Assembly: GCF_038593265.1 (NCBI RefSeq)
Contig: NZ_CP151979.1
Coordinates: forward strand, 310,001-374,000
DNA length: 64,000 nucleotides
Reading direction: 5' to 3'
Origin: Ureibacillus sp. FSL W7-1570
Lineage (GTDB): Bacteria; Bacillota; Bacilli; Bacillales_A; Planococcaceae
The position numbers and the translations under genes are program-made. Below are positions 36,139 to 45,255 of this stretch, one piece after another. The stretch's first letter is position 1; each line of letters starts with the position of its first letter. Under the pieces are notes generated by a model. That model was not told the origin of the DNA and did not search any database. It saw only the letters and a program-made list of their open reading frames with translations.

Positions 36139-37324
36139 GCATTGGGATGAAGAACGAATTGAAGAGTTGCTGAGCAAAGTTCCAAAAATTCATGATACCC
36201 GTTCAAAAGAAGAAGTGTTGGAACGATTGAAAAAGGGCGGGGTTTTTGAAGAAGAGCCTCCAAAAAAATCGCCAAGAATCAATCTGTTGCCATGGATGAT
36301 TGCTGCTTGTGCCGTATTATTCATCGCAATTCTGATCCCTTCTTTGATGAAAAAAGATTCAACTGCGGATGAGGCGTCGACTGCGAATGATTCATCCGGA
36401 GAGGACATGGGCATTCTGGGCGTCCCGGATAATCTTGAAGAACAGGAAAAATTCGTGAACGTGATGACGGTGGGAACGGATAACAGAACGGCTGTATATC
36501 CTGATCAAACGGAAGGGAACACCCTTTTCCGAATCGGTCTTGCAAGCAAAGATGCGGACAGCATACCGGTAACGATTGTGATTCCGAACGAAAAAATACT
36601 CGAAGATTTTGGAAAAAACGATCCGTCGCAAGTAGAAATGTACAAAGTATACGCTCCCCGATTAAACGAACAGGCATTGGGCTTTATCGACTATCATCCT
36701 TACGAGGGAGAAATCACCGAGAAGAATGGAAAAGTGATTCATGTTTTGCCGGAGAATCATCCATATGACGTTGCATCGGCAGCCCTTTCAACCTATTTTG
36801 CTACCTTGACCGACACTTTTTCTTCTTATAGTGAAGTGGAATTTGCCGATCAAAACCATCAACCAAAGATATTGAAAGAAGTGGGAAAAGAATATTCGCT
36901 TCAGATTACAAAGGAAACGACACAATATAGCTACTTCAAATATGTACAAGAGGATGGCTCCGCGTTTTTGGCGCCAAATTTCAGAGAAACTTTTCCGAAT
37001 GTCGAAAAGGCGATGGAAGCATTAAAGGTGAATACCAATGATGTCTATCAATCGGTCATCTTGCCAAATGTCGATTATTCGGTCAGCGTTGAGAAGGATT
37101 TGGTGAAAATCACCTTTAAAGAACCTTTGGATCTTTTCAATTATAATCAAGTGGAAGCAATGCAAATGATTGAGGGGATGCTTTTGACTGCCGCAGGATT
37201 CAACAAGGCGGTACAGTTCGAAAACATTGTCCAATCGGAATGGGAAGGATTTGACTTCTCAAAACCATTGCCAATCCCGGTTGGTCCGAATAAATTGCCG
37301 TATACGGTATTGGAAAATGAATAA
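36128..37324 (+). CDS. rsiX: RsiX, anti-sigma-X factor
   Basis: A 398-residue membrane protein: short cytoplasmic N-terminus that would bind SigX, one helix (about 55-75, LLPWMIAACAVLFIAILIP), and a large outside domain. The identification rests on topology and on the overlap with sigX, plus length close to B. subtilis RsiX (~368). RBS AAAAGGAGGCG lies in the sigX end. Confidence 0.9.
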   Translation: MNHEHWDEERIEELLSKVPKIHDTRSKEEVLERLKKGGVFEEEPPKKSPRINLLPWMIAACAVLFIAILIPSLMKKDSTADEASTANDSSGEDMGILGVPDNLEEQEKFVNVMTVGTDNRTAVYPDQTEGNTLFRIGLASKDADSIPVTIVIPNEKILEDFGKNDPSQVEMYKVYAPRLNEQALGFIDYHPYEGEITEKNGKVIHVLPENHPYDVASAALSTYFATLTDTFSSYSEVEFADQNHQPKILKEVGKEYSLQITKETTQYSYFKYVQEDGSAFLAPNFRETFPNVEKAMEALKVNTNDVYQSVILPNVDYSVSVEKDLVKITFKEPLDLFNYNQVEAMQMIEGMLLTAAGFNKAVQFENIVQSEWEGFDFSKPLPIPVGPNKLPYTVLENE

Positions 37325-37466
37325 AAGTGAATGGAACTGGTGCATGGAAACGCGGAAAAAATACCGTTACATGAACAGGATGCCATATCATTTTTCATAT
37401 CAATGAACATATTCCTTTACAAATATTCAGTATTCTCATATAATAAGGCTAAATTGAATAATGATT

Positions 37467-37596
37467 CATCTTCGGGGCAGGGTGAAATTCCCGACCGGCG
37501 GTGTTAGAACTTCGTGTTCTTAAGCCCGCGAGCTCATTTTGAGCAGGATTTGGTGAGATTCCAAAGCCGACAGTATAGTCTGGATGGGAGAAGATG
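37467..37596 (+). ncRNA. FMN riboswitch (RFN element)
   Basis: Hallmark RFN strings are present in order: TTCGGGGCAGGGTGAAATTC, CCGACCGGCGGT, AGCCCGCGAGC, GATTTGGTGAGATTCC, AAGCCGACAGTATAGTC and GGATGGGAGAAGATG. The closing stem is CATCTT with AAGATG. It precedes a terminator hairpin and ribU, so high FMN should stop transcription. Confidence 0.97.
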
Positions 37597-37727
37597 GTAC
37601 GGTCGTTTTTCGTTATGGACAGTCATTGCACATGACAGACTTGGTGTTGGATTTTTTTGTAATATCCAACGCGCATTTCTTCATGGTCTTTTTAGTCATG
37701 TGTTGTCTCTAATTGTATCCTTTTCTC

Positions 37728-37757
37728 CCTTATGCAAGTTCGCATAAGGGATTTTTA
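37728..37757 (+). terminator. Riboswitch-controlled terminator
   Basis: CCCTTATG pairs with CATAAGGG followed by ATTTTTATTT, located between the aptamer and ribU. Confidence 0.8.
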
Positions 37758-37827
37758 TTTGTAACGAAGCCGACTGATGCCTTTCTTCTTGCGAGTTGAA
37801 TCAACAAGCAAAGAGGAGAGAGTGTTA

Positions 37828-38409
37828 ATGAAAAAGATGAAAGTGCGATCATTCGTAACAGTTGCAATGCTATCAAGCATCTCATTTATTTTGATGTTTT
37901 TAAATTTCCCGCTTCCGTATTTTCCTGTATTTTTGGAAATCGATTTCAGCGATGTTCCTGCATTGATTGCCGCCATTACAATGGGGCCGGTTGCAGGTAT
38001 TCTGGTGGAACTTATTAAAAATATTTTGAATTGGCTATTTATCGGCGCACCGACAGGGGTACCGGTGGGACATATGGCAAACTTTGCGACAGGTCTCTTA
38101 TTTATTCTGCCAGTTTATTATATTTATAAGAAAACCAATTCCATCAAAGGGTTAATTTTAGGACTGGTTGCAGGAACATTTTCCATGTCGATTGGCATGA
38201 GCGTTTTAAATTACGTCGCCTTCTTGCCGATGTACACGTATTTCTTGGGAATGGGAAGCTTTGATGTGAAGGAAACCATCGTTCTTGGCATTTTGCCGTT
38301 CAATATCATCAAAGGCATCTTATTGATGGTGCTTGTATTGATGTTGTTCAGAACGATGAGAAAATGGATAGAGAGCCAAAGGGCACAATATTTATTGCAA
38401 AAACAATAA
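37828..38409 (+). CDS. ribU: RibU, riboflavin ECF-transporter S component
   Basis: A 193-residue, six-helix substrate-binding subunit of an energy-coupling factor riboflavin transporter (B. subtilis FmnP/YpaA). The conserved FPLPYFPVFLEIDFSDVPALIAA and GAPTGVPVGHMANF are visible. ATG 37828 after AGAGGAGA. The FMN riboswitch upstream supports the assignment. The energising EcfAAT genes are not in the window. Confidence 0.94.
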   Translation: MKKMKVRSFVTVAMLSSISFILMFLNFPLPYFPVFLEIDFSDVPALIAAITMGPVAGILVELIKNILNWLFIGAPTGVPVGHMANFATGLLFILPVYYIYKKTNSIKGLILGLVAGTFSMSIGMSVLNYVAFLPMYTYFLGMGSFDVKETIVLGILPFNIIKGILLMVLVLMLFRTMRKWIESQRAQYLLQKQ

Positions 38410-38419
38410 AAAAGTAAGG

Positions 38420-38449
38420 GGAGTTTGCATGACGGCAAACTCCTTTTTT
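38420..38449 (+). terminator. Terminator after ribU
   Basis: GGAGTTTGC pairs with GCAAACTCC, then T6. Confidence 0.9.
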
Positions 38450-38487
38450 ATGTTTTCGATTCATATATTGCTATAAAGGATGGTGTT

Positions 38488-39138
38488 ATGGGAAAAAGAA
38501 ATGTATCCATTTTTTTCTTATTGCTGATTGTCATTACGATGGTTTGGACAATCTATTCGAGCTTTTTCAAAGAACGGACAAGTGAGGGGGAGATGTTTAC
38601 AGAAGACGAGTTTATTGATTTTCTATATCAAAATTTAGGGATGGAGGAACCGCACGATATTGTACCGTTGGATGCAACGGATGGACATTCTCATGATGAG
38701 GAGTTGGAAACTTCCTATCAGCCGATGAATGTTGAAGCACTGGATTTTCAGTTAAAAACGATTCATAATGAAACTATCCGATTGTCAGAATTAAAAGGAA
38801 AGAAAATTCTGCTCAATTTTTGGACAAGTTGGTGCCCACCTTGCAAGGAGGAAATGCAAGAGCTGAATGAATTCTATGATCAATATGCCATAAGGAACGA
38901 TATCGAGATATTGGCCATTAATGTGACGGATCAAGAGTTTTCAATCGATGATGTGAGAGATTTTTCGGCCCAGTACCAATTGCAGTTTCCTGTTTTGCTT
39001 GATGAGCGTGGGGAAGTTTCAAAGAAATATCAAATCATGACGATTCCAACAAGTTTTATTATTCATGAAGACGGTACGGTGATTGAAAAAATTGTTGGCC
39101 CTGTCACAAAAGATGTCTTATTGGAGAAGTTTCAATAA
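38488..39138 (+). CDS. TlpA/ResA-like membrane-anchored thioredoxin
   Basis: 216 residues: N-terminal membrane anchor (about 6-24), a ~65-residue acidic, His-containing linker, then a redoxin domain with active site FWTSWCPPCKEE and cis-Pro MTIPTSFII. CPPC differs from the CEPC of ResA 9 kb upstream, so its partner is probably different. Likely acts outside the membrane in disulfide reduction. ATG 38488; weak site AAAGGATGG. A cupin gene follows after 40 bp. Confidence 0.82.
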   Translation: MGKRNVSIFFLLLIVITMVWTIYSSFFKERTSEGEMFTEDEFIDFLYQNLGMEEPHDIVPLDATDGHSHDEELETSYQPMNVEALDFQLKTIHNETIRLSELKGKKILLNFWTSWCPPCKEEMQELNEFYDQYAIRNDIEILAINVTDQEFSIDDVRDFSAQYQLQFPVLLDERGEVSKKYQIMTIPTSFIIHEDGTVIEKIVGPVTKDVLLEKFQ

Positions 39139-39178
39139 AGGAAAAGTATTGTAAAAGAAGAGATTGGAGGAATCCTTT

Positions 39179-39475
39179 GTGCAAGTCATTTCTACACCAT
39201 ATGTTCTAAATGAAAGAAAAAAACAGGCAGGAAAAGTTTTTGAAACGTCAAAAGCCCAAGTGCTCAATATCCAATTGAAATCCGGCGAATCCATTCCGGA
39301 CCATTTTGCCGATTGCGATGTGTTGATTATTGTACGCAGTGGGATCGTATCATTTACGGTGAATGATGAAACAGTCGAGTTGACGAGCGAATCTTTATTG
39401 CACATGGAACCGAAAGAATTGCACAGCCTGACCGCGAAGGAAGATGCAGACGTTGTGGTTGTCAAAATAAAATAA
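39179..39475 (+). CDS. Small cupin-domain protein
   Basis: A 98-residue single beta-barrel cupin: LKSGESIPDHFADCDVLIIVRSGIVSFTVND with a potential metal-binding His, then LLHMEPKELHSLTAKEDADVVVVKI. The ligand is unknown. GTG 39179 follows TTGGAGGA. Probably co-transcribed with the thioredoxin-like gene. Confidence 0.75.
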   Translation: MQVISTPYVLNERKKQAGKVFETSKAQVLNIQLKSGESIPDHFADCDVLIIVRSGIVSFTVNDETVELTSESLLHMEPKELHSLTAKEDADVVVVKIK

Positions 39476-39481
39476 GACATG

Positions 39482-39517
39482 AAAAAAGTAGTACAAACCG
39501 TTTGTACTACTTTTTCA
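39482..39517. terminator. Bidirectional terminator between cupin and fabI
   Basis: AAAAAGTAGTACAAA pairs with TTTGTACTACTTTTT with a CCG loop, between convergent genes. Confidence 0.88.
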
Positions 39518-39521
39518 TTGA

Positions 39522-40298
39522 TTACCCCATAATGTGGTAACCGGAGTCGACATAAATCGTTTCCCCGGTGATGCCCCGGGAGATGTCGCTGAGCATAACG
39601 ACCGTCATATCGCCGACTTCTTCTTTGTTTGTATTGCGTTTCAACGGGGAAACCTCTTCGTAACGATGAAGGGCTTCATTGAAGCTAGGAACCCCTTTTG
39701 CCGCAAGTGTGCGGATTGCACCGGCTGAAATCGCATTGACGCGGATCCCTTCTTTGCCCAAATCAGCAGCCAAATAGCGGACGGATGCTTCCAAAGCCGC
39801 TTTTGCCACACCCATCACGTTGTAACCTTCAAGAACCCGTTCTGCCCCCAAATAGGACATCGTGACAATGGATGCGCCTTCCGTCATATATGGACGGGCC
39901 GCTCTTGTGACCGCAATTAATGAATAAGCGCTAGTATCCAGCGCAAAAGCGAATCCTTCACGTGTTGTTTCAACGAAGCGGTTTTTCAAGTCTTCCGCAT
40001 GGGCAAAGGCAACAGAATGCACAATGCCATGAATCACTCCAAATTGTTCGCCGATTTGTTGGAACGCATTCTGGATGGATTCATCGCTGTTCACGTCACA
40101 TTGAATAACGGCATTTTTTTTGTCTTTGTGACTTTCTAAAAGTTTTTCTATTTTTGCTTTTGAGCGATCTTTCCGATAAGTGAAAATGACGTTTGCTCCA
40201 ACTTCCAAAAGTTTTTCCGCCGCTCCCCAAGCGATGCTTCTTTCATTGGCAACGCCCATGACTACAATGTTTTTATCTTTTAAATTTAATACATCCAT
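39522..40298 (-). CDS. fabI: FabI, enoyl-[acyl-carrier-protein] reductase
   Basis: NADH-dependent last reduction of each fatty-acid elongation cycle. 258 residues (same as B. subtilis FabI): MGVANERSIAWGAAEKL cofactor motif, TMSYLGAERVLEGYNVMGVAKAALEASVRYLA with the Tyr-x6-Lys pair, and GAIRTLAAKGV. ATG 40298 after AAAGGGG; an upstream frame extension crosses the FapR site. Convergent with the cupin gene. Confidence 0.95.
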   Translation of the reverse strand: MDVLNLKDKNIVVMGVANERSIAWGAAEKLLEVGANVIFTYRKDRSKAKIEKLLESHKDKKNAVIQCDVNSDESIQNAFQQIGEQFGVIHGIVHSVAFAHAEDLKNRFVETTREGFAFALDTSAYSLIAVTRAARPYMTEGASIVTMSYLGAERVLEGYNVMGVAKAALEASVRYLAADLGKEGIRVNAISAGAIRTLAAKGVPSFNEALHRYEEVSPLKRNTNKEEVGDMTVVMLSDISRGITGETIYVDSGYHIMG

Positions 40299-40324
40299 GG
40301 TATTGACCCCTTTGACATCAGTTA

Positions 40325-40371
40325 TTAGTACCAACTACTAAAATATTAACAGTATTTAGAATAAAAATCAA
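40325..40371 (-). promoter_or_regulatory. fabI promoter with FapR operator
   Basis: Minus-strand -35 TTGATT (40366-40371), 17 bp, -10 TAATAT (40343-40348). Just downstream, TTAGTACCAACTACTAA (40325-40341) is a full match to the FapR consensus TTAGTACC-N3-TACTAA. FapR represses fabI in B. subtilis until malonyl-CoA rises. Confidence 0.85.
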
Positions 40372-40380
40372 CAAGAACTA

Positions 40381-40471
40381 TTGACAGCTACTTTGCATTG
40401 CAATATAGTTAAGATAAATACTTTGCATTACAAGATAGTTGCACGTAAGTACCTTGCATTACAAAGTAGTG
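40381..40471 (+). promoter_or_regulatory. PadR-operon promoter with three repeated palindromic operators
   Basis: TTGACA (40381-40386), 17 bp, TATAGT (40404-40409). Three copies of a near-palindrome related to TACTTTGCATTACAAAGTA occur at 40389-40410, 40419-40440 and 40450-40470, spaced 30 and 31 bp. The first lies in the promoter spacer and -10, the others downstream. Autoregulation by the adjacent PadR protein is the obvious reading. Confidence 0.78.
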
Positions 40472-40497
40472 TGGTGCCGAACAGGGAGGTGAAGGGG

Positions 40498-40815
40498 TTG
40501 AGCATTCGCACTCAATTGTTAAAAGGCGTTCTCGATGGCTGTATTCTGGCCATCATTGATCAGGAGGAAGTATACGGTTATGAACTATCAAAAAAGCTGG
40601 AGCAAGTTGGATTGGATATCAGTGAAGGAACGATATATCCGGTACTGTTGCGACTTCAAAAAAATGGATACGTCATAGGGGAAATGAGGGCATCCGATTC
40701 AGGTCCGAACCGAAAATATTATTCCATTACACAGAAAGGAAAAGAGGTTCTTGGACAGATACGGGAAGAGTGGAAAATCCTTTCGGGTTCCATCGAAAAA
40801 TTGTTGGGGGAGTGA
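40498..40815 (+). CDS. PadR-family transcriptional regulator
   Basis: A 105-residue PadR (subfamily 2-type short) regulator: LKGVLDGCILAIIDQEEVYGYELSKKL, then EGTIYPVLLRLQKNGYV and SGPNRKYYSITQKGKEVL in the wing. TTG 40498 follows GGAGGTGA; the frame upstream runs through the operators and is not coding. It pairs with a membrane protein gene 5 bp downstream, a common PadR module. Confidence 0.9.
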   Translation: MSIRTQLLKGVLDGCILAIIDQEEVYGYELSKKLEQVGLDISEGTIYPVLLRLQKNGYVIGEMRASDSGPNRKYYSITQKGKEVLGQIREEWKILSGSIEKLLGE

Positions 40816-40820
40816 AGAAA

Positions 40821-41495
40821 ATGAAAGTTACGGTAAAAGAACTTATACGTCAAAATAATGAGAAGAGAAAGCTTTTGACAAAGGAAAATCAAAAGTATTA
40901 CGAAGATTTGCTTGTTTACATCCGGGCAAATCTCTCCCGTGATGAAAGGGCAACGGAAGAAGTGCTGCTCGAAATGCTGGATCATTTGTTGGAGGCGCAA
41001 AAGGAGGGGAAAACGGCAAAGGAAGTGTTTGGGAAAAATCCAAAAGAGCTGGCCGAAGAAATCATCGCCTCTTTGCCAAAGGAATCATGGAAGCGTCAAT
41101 CGGAATTCATTCTCGAAATAGTAATGACGCTATTCGGTTGGTATATGATCGTAAGTGGGATTGGGCCACTGATAAAAAAAGAGGATCAAACGATTTATTC
41201 GGGAACGCTGATCGTGTCCGGCCTGCTTCTAATAGCCAGCTTGGCGATGTTCATTTACTTCGTAGTCGTTTTATTGAAAAAAGAAGCATTCCAAGAACAG
41301 AAAAAGAAAAGGACGATCTCCATTCTGTTCGGATTTTTGATCGCGGGCTTATTTGCCCTCAGCTTAATTGTGAAATTTGCCATTCAGCCTTTTGGCGCAT
41401 CTTTTGAAGTATCTTATTATACCATTTTTGGGCTTGGCTGCTTCCTGCTCCTTGCGGCGTATATATTGAAGAAAATGCGGGAGCAAAATACGTAA
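40821..41495 (+). CDS. DUF1129-like membrane protein in a PadR operon
   Basis: 224 residues. Soluble N-terminal half with helices (LTKENQKYYEDLLVYIRANLSRDERATEEVLLEMLDHLLEAQ) and four C-terminal transmembrane segments (about 97-117, 125-150, 165-185, 195-215). This layout resembles DUF1129/DUF1700 proteins found beside PadR regulators. Function unknown; such pairs often respond to membrane-active stress, an inference here. Terminator follows. Confidence 0.72.
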   Translation: MKVTVKELIRQNNEKRKLLTKENQKYYEDLLVYIRANLSRDERATEEVLLEMLDHLLEAQKEGKTAKEVFGKNPKELAEEIIASLPKESWKRQSEFILEIVMTLFGWYMIVSGIGPLIKKEDQTIYSGTLIVSGLLLIASLAMFIYFVVVLLKKEAFQEQKKKRTISILFGFLIAGLFALSLIVKFAIQPFGASFEVSYYTIFGLGCFLLLAAYILKKMREQNT

Positions 41496-41516
41496 CGGCA
41501 TTTTACTGAAAAAATG

Positions 41517-41548
41517 AAGGTGCATTCACAAACGATGCACCTTTTTTA
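41517..41548 (+). terminator. Terminator of the PadR operon (also faces fer)
   Basis: AAGGTGCAT pairs with ATGCACCTT, then T-rich. Confidence 0.85.
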
Positions 41549-41552
41549 TTGG

Positions 41553-41831
<279 letters not shown>

Positions 41832-41913
41832 CTACCTAGTTGAAGCTTCTTTATTATTCTAAAACTGTTTATATCACTTTTCAACATTAAGACTATAAAA
41901 AGGAGGTTCTGAT

Positions 41914-42954
41914 TTGCTATTTCAGTATTTAGTCTTAGATATTTTAAAAATCTTAGAAAATGAACGGACCATTTCTTCCCCATATCATTTATTGAAAGGC
42001 AAACGCTCCGGCCAAACCATTCAGGATGTCGGCATTTTTCATTTGCATCCATACTTTGGCATTTTCCCAAAATTATCAAGAAAGAAATACGATGAAGAAA
42101 TTCAAAAACTCGTTGAAAGCCAATTGATTCAGATAACAGACAACAGTTTCCATGTAACGCCAAAGGGTATCCAATTCCTTCGGCAATATGAACCGCTTCC
42201 TTTGAATGGATGGCAATATCGGGGAAATGAGCATCTTTTTTTCTCAAGACTTTCACTCATCGTGCAAAGTTTGTCCCATGCGAGAGAAAAAGTGATGGCC
42301 TTCAGTCCGATTCAAAAAGATGAAGAAATTCAGCATTGGGTACGGCATTTCCTTTTGAAAAACGACTACAAATCAGGGCTCCTTGGACATAACCTGTACG
42401 ATGAAATTCTCCAAAGTCTTGGAAAGGTCCAAATCAAGGAACAGGCAAAAGAAATTGTGGTAAAACGTTTAACCGGATATCAAATGCCCGGGTTTACTTG
42501 GGAGCAGCTTGGCATGGAATATCAGATGCCTGAATTGGACGCCCAAATCTTATATGTTGCTTGTCTTCATCAATGGTTGAATGAAATTCTTCCAAACAGA
42601 CTGCAATATCCGTATTTGCATCAGATGTCGGAACATATCCGGGCGGATATTCCATTGACCGGCTCCGCCTATCATACGGCGTTGCTGTTCAAACAGGGAT
42701 ATTCCATCGAGCAAATTTGCCGAATGCGAAAATTGAAACAAAGTACCATTGAAGATCATATCGTTGAATTGGCCATCAACGATCCGGCGTTTCCGATCGA
42801 AAAATTTATTTCAAAAGAAGATATACAACAAGTGCTTGTTGCGACAGAAGATTACGATACGAAAAAGCTGAAAGTGCTCCGTGAAGTGCTTCCTCATCTA
42901 TCGTATTTCCAATTGCGCCTGGCACTTGTCAGAGGTGAAAACGTATGCAATTAG
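41914..42954 (+). CDS. ypbB: YpbB, helix-turn-helix protein partner of RecQ
   Basis: A 346-residue protein conserved in Bacillales upstream of recQ. N-terminal winged-helix-like region (EIQKLVESQLIQITDNSFHVTPKGIQFLRQ) and a C-terminal HTH_40-type segment (LLFKQGYSIEQICRMRKLKQSTIEDHIVEL), related to the RecQ C-terminal helical domain. Role probably with the helicase; not established. TTG 41914 after AAGGAGG. Overlaps recQ by 10 bp. Confidence 0.85.
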   Translation: MLFQYLVLDILKILENERTISSPYHLLKGKRSGQTIQDVGIFHLHPYFGIFPKLSRKKYDEEIQKLVESQLIQITDNSFHVTPKGIQFLRQYEPLPLNGWQYRGNEHLFFSRLSLIVQSLSHAREKVMAFSPIQKDEEIQHWVRHFLLKNDYKSGLLGHNLYDEILQSLGKVQIKEQAKEIVVKRLTGYQMPGFTWEQLGMEYQMPELDAQILYVACLHQWLNEILPNRLQYPYLHQMSEHIRADIPLTGSAYHTALLFKQGYSIEQICRMRKLKQSTIEDHIVELAINDPAFPIEKFISKEDIQQVLVATEDYDTKKLKVLREVLPHLSYFQLRLALVRGENVCN

Positions 42955-44387
42955 AACAGCTTCTGCAAACCCATTTCGGTTATCCTTCCTTTCGCCCCGG
43001 CCAAAAAGAGGTCATCGGGCAGTTATTGGATGGAAGGGATACCGTTGCCTTGCTTCCCACTGGCATGGGGAAATCTTTATGTTATCAGTTGCCAGGATAC
43101 ATATTTAACAAACCGGTATTAATTATTTCGCCGCTCCTTTCCCTCATGCAAGACCAGGTGGACCAGATGAAGCAGTTCGGCGAAAAGCGGGCAGTGGCGA
43201 TCAATTCCTTTTTAAACAGAAATGAAAAGAAACTTGTATTGGATACTCTGCATCGATATCGCTTCATTTTCATATCTCCGGAAATGTTGGTGCAGCCGCA
43301 GATCATCCAGCGGTTGAACCGGTTGGATTTGGCATTGATTGTAGTGGATGAAGCCCACTGCATTTCCCAATGGGGATTTGACTTCCGGCCGGATTATTTA
43401 AAAATAGGGGAAGTGTTGAAAGAAGACCGGCCGCCGATTTTGGCTCTATCGGCAACGGCGACGGAAAAAGTGCTGGAAGACATACGCCGTTTTTTAAAGA
43501 TGAGGGATCCTTTTGAATATATTCATTCGGTGGATCGTCCCAATATCCGTTTTGGGAAAAAAGTATTCCAAACGAGAGAAGAAAAAATGGAATGGCTCCT
43601 TGACCATGTGACGCAGACAGAGGGCCCAGGCATCATTTATACCCGGTCCAGAAAAAGGACGGACGAAATTGCGGCACAATTATTGCAGCTTGGCATTTCC
43701 GTTTCTTCCTATCATGGGGGGAAAGAGGCGGAAGACCGGCAATTTATCCAACAGCAATTTATTGAAGGAGCATTGGATTGGATTGTTGCGACGAATGCTT
43801 TCGGCATGGGGGTCCATAAAGAAAATGTGCGTCAAATCATACATGATACAATGCCATCCAATGTGGCCGATTATATGCAAGAAGTGGGGAGAGCCGGGCG
43901 CGATGGAAAAGATGCCATTGCCATTCTGTTGTACAGTAAAGGGGATGAAGAAGTCGCGCGGTTTATTGCAGGGGAAGACTTGCCAAGTGAAACCCAAATG
44001 GAGCTGTATGAAGAATATAGAAATCGAAAAGTGGATCCAAAAGAAATGATTCAAGATGGATTCATTTCTGAAACCACCTTCCGTGTGCTGCACTATTGGA
44101 TGGGCCTCTATCCGTTGGAAGAAGTTAAATCGATTTTCAGGAAAATGATGAACGAGAAGTACAGATCGGTGGATGAGATGCTGCGTATTGTGAAAAGCGA
44201 TCGGTGCATCCGGGAACAACTTGTGGAATATTTTGGGCAAACATTAAAAGATAAACCGGAGCATTGTTGTGAACATTGCGGCATCGATTATCAGCAATTC
44301 CTTCTTCCAAGACAGGATACGAAGGCGGCAACAGCACCTTCCACGTGGCAGATGCGGCTGCGACAAATTCTGCTAGGAACTGACTGA
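42945..44387 (+). CDS. recQ: RecQ-family ATP-dependent DNA helicase (RecS-like)
   Basis: 480 residues, 3'-5' helicase for recombination and fork repair. Motif I LLPTGMGKSLCYQLPG, motif II VVDEAHCISQWGFDFRPDY, motif III ALSATAT, motif V ATNAFGMGVHKENVR, motif VI QEVGRAGRDG, and a zinc-binding Cys cluster near the end (CIREQLVEYFG, CCEHCG). It lacks the HRDC domain; the preceding ypbB may supply a separate helical domain. Confidence 0.92.
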   Translation: MQLEQLLQTHFGYPSFRPGQKEVIGQLLDGRDTVALLPTGMGKSLCYQLPGYIFNKPVLIISPLLSLMQDQVDQMKQFGEKRAVAINSFLNRNEKKLVLDTLHRYRFIFISPEMLVQPQIIQRLNRLDLALIVVDEAHCISQWGFDFRPDYLKIGEVLKEDRPPILALSATATEKVLEDIRRFLKMRDPFEYIHSVDRPNIRFGKKVFQTREEKMEWLLDHVTQTEGPGIIYTRSRKRTDEIAAQLLQLGISVSSYHGGKEAEDRQFIQQQFIEGALDWIVATNAFGMGVHKENVRQIIHDTMPSNVADYMQEVGRAGRDGKDAIAILLYSKGDEEVARFIAGEDLPSETQMELYEEYRNRKVDPKEMIQDGFISETTFRVLHYWMGLYPLEEVKSIFRKMMNEKYRSVDEMLRIVKSDRCIREQLVEYFGQTLKDKPEHCCEHCGIDYQQFLLPRQDTKAATAPSTWQMRLRQILLGTD

Positions 44388-44500
44388 AAATGTTAAAATT
44401 TCCTCCTTTACGACATTTTTCTTTGAAAATAGAAATTTCCTCTCATTTACTTTTTTTATCATTTTCGTCATAATGAAATCAGAAGTAATGGAGGTGCTGT

Positions 44501-45142
44501 ATGAGTGGAAAAGATTATCGAAAAAAGATAGAGGAACATCGACAATCGATTGAGATAGAAGATGGAAAAACAAGATTAAGTCGCAGCGAACGCCGCCAAA
44601 AAAGAAAGAAAAAATCGAAAGAAACGCCATTACTGACAACTTTGACCCTTATTATGATCGGGATTCCACTGGCGATATTAATTTATGTATGGGGTTTTTG
44701 GGATCCAAACGATGAAGAGGTTTCTGTCGATAAAGATGAGAATCTGGTTGAAGTGCAAAGAAATAATGAAGTTTCCGCCAAAGAGAAAGAAAATAAAAGT
44801 GACGTAATTAAAAAGGAAGATTCTTCTTCTGAAGCTGCAAAAAAAGAGGAACAAGCGGATTCCAAACCAAAAACGCCAGAGAAGGAAACAAAAACCGATG
44901 CTCCTGAGAAATCAGCGGATGATAAAGATGTTAAGAAAAATGAAAATAATACAGAACAGCAAAAGCCTGCTTCTGAAGAGAAAAAAGTAAAAATACATAC
45001 TGTCAGTGCGAATGAAACATTATTCCGAATTGCCAAGCAATACTACAATGATCCGATCAGCGGTGTCGAAAAAATAAAAAATGCCAATCATTTATCTTCC
45101 GATGTGATTACACCGGGACAGTCGCTTGTCATTCCCGAATAA
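44501..45142 (+). CDS. ypbE: YpbE-like LysM protein with single membrane anchor
   Basis: 213 residues: basic cytoplasmic start, one helix (about 46-66), a long Lys/Glu/Ala-rich low-complexity linker, and a C-terminal LysM domain (HTVSANETLFRIAKQYYNDP...VITPGQSLVIP) that should bind peptidoglycan. ATG 44501 after GGAGGTG. Function unknown in the family. Confidence 0.85.
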   Translation: MSGKDYRKKIEEHRQSIEIEDGKTRLSRSERRQKRKKKSKETPLLTTLTLIMIGIPLAILIYVWGFWDPNDEEVSVDKDENLVEVQRNNEVSAKEKENKSDVIKKEDSSSEAAKKEEQADSKPKTPEKETKTDAPEKSADDKDVKKNENNTEQQKPASEEKKVKIHTVSANETLFRIAKQYYNDPISGVEKIKNANHLSSDVITPGQSLVIPE

Positions 45143-45255
45143 AAGAAAAGGTTTTATCATTTGAATAAAATCCGTTAAAATATTATACATTACTGTTGAA
45201 AAGACGATGGTGAATTTACCACGTCTTTTTGTTTTACCGGGAGGGGTACTTGTAC

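Noticed and set aside
40389-40470. Three ~30-bp spaced repeats as a short CRISPR array
   Set aside because: Units are imperfect palindromes of about 20 bp with ~9-bp gaps, no spacers of CRISPR size and no cas genes; they fit operators.
40381-40500. N-terminal extension of the PadR protein from 40381
   Set aside because: The stretch is the promoter and operator array; GGAGGTGA and TTG at 40498 mark the true start.
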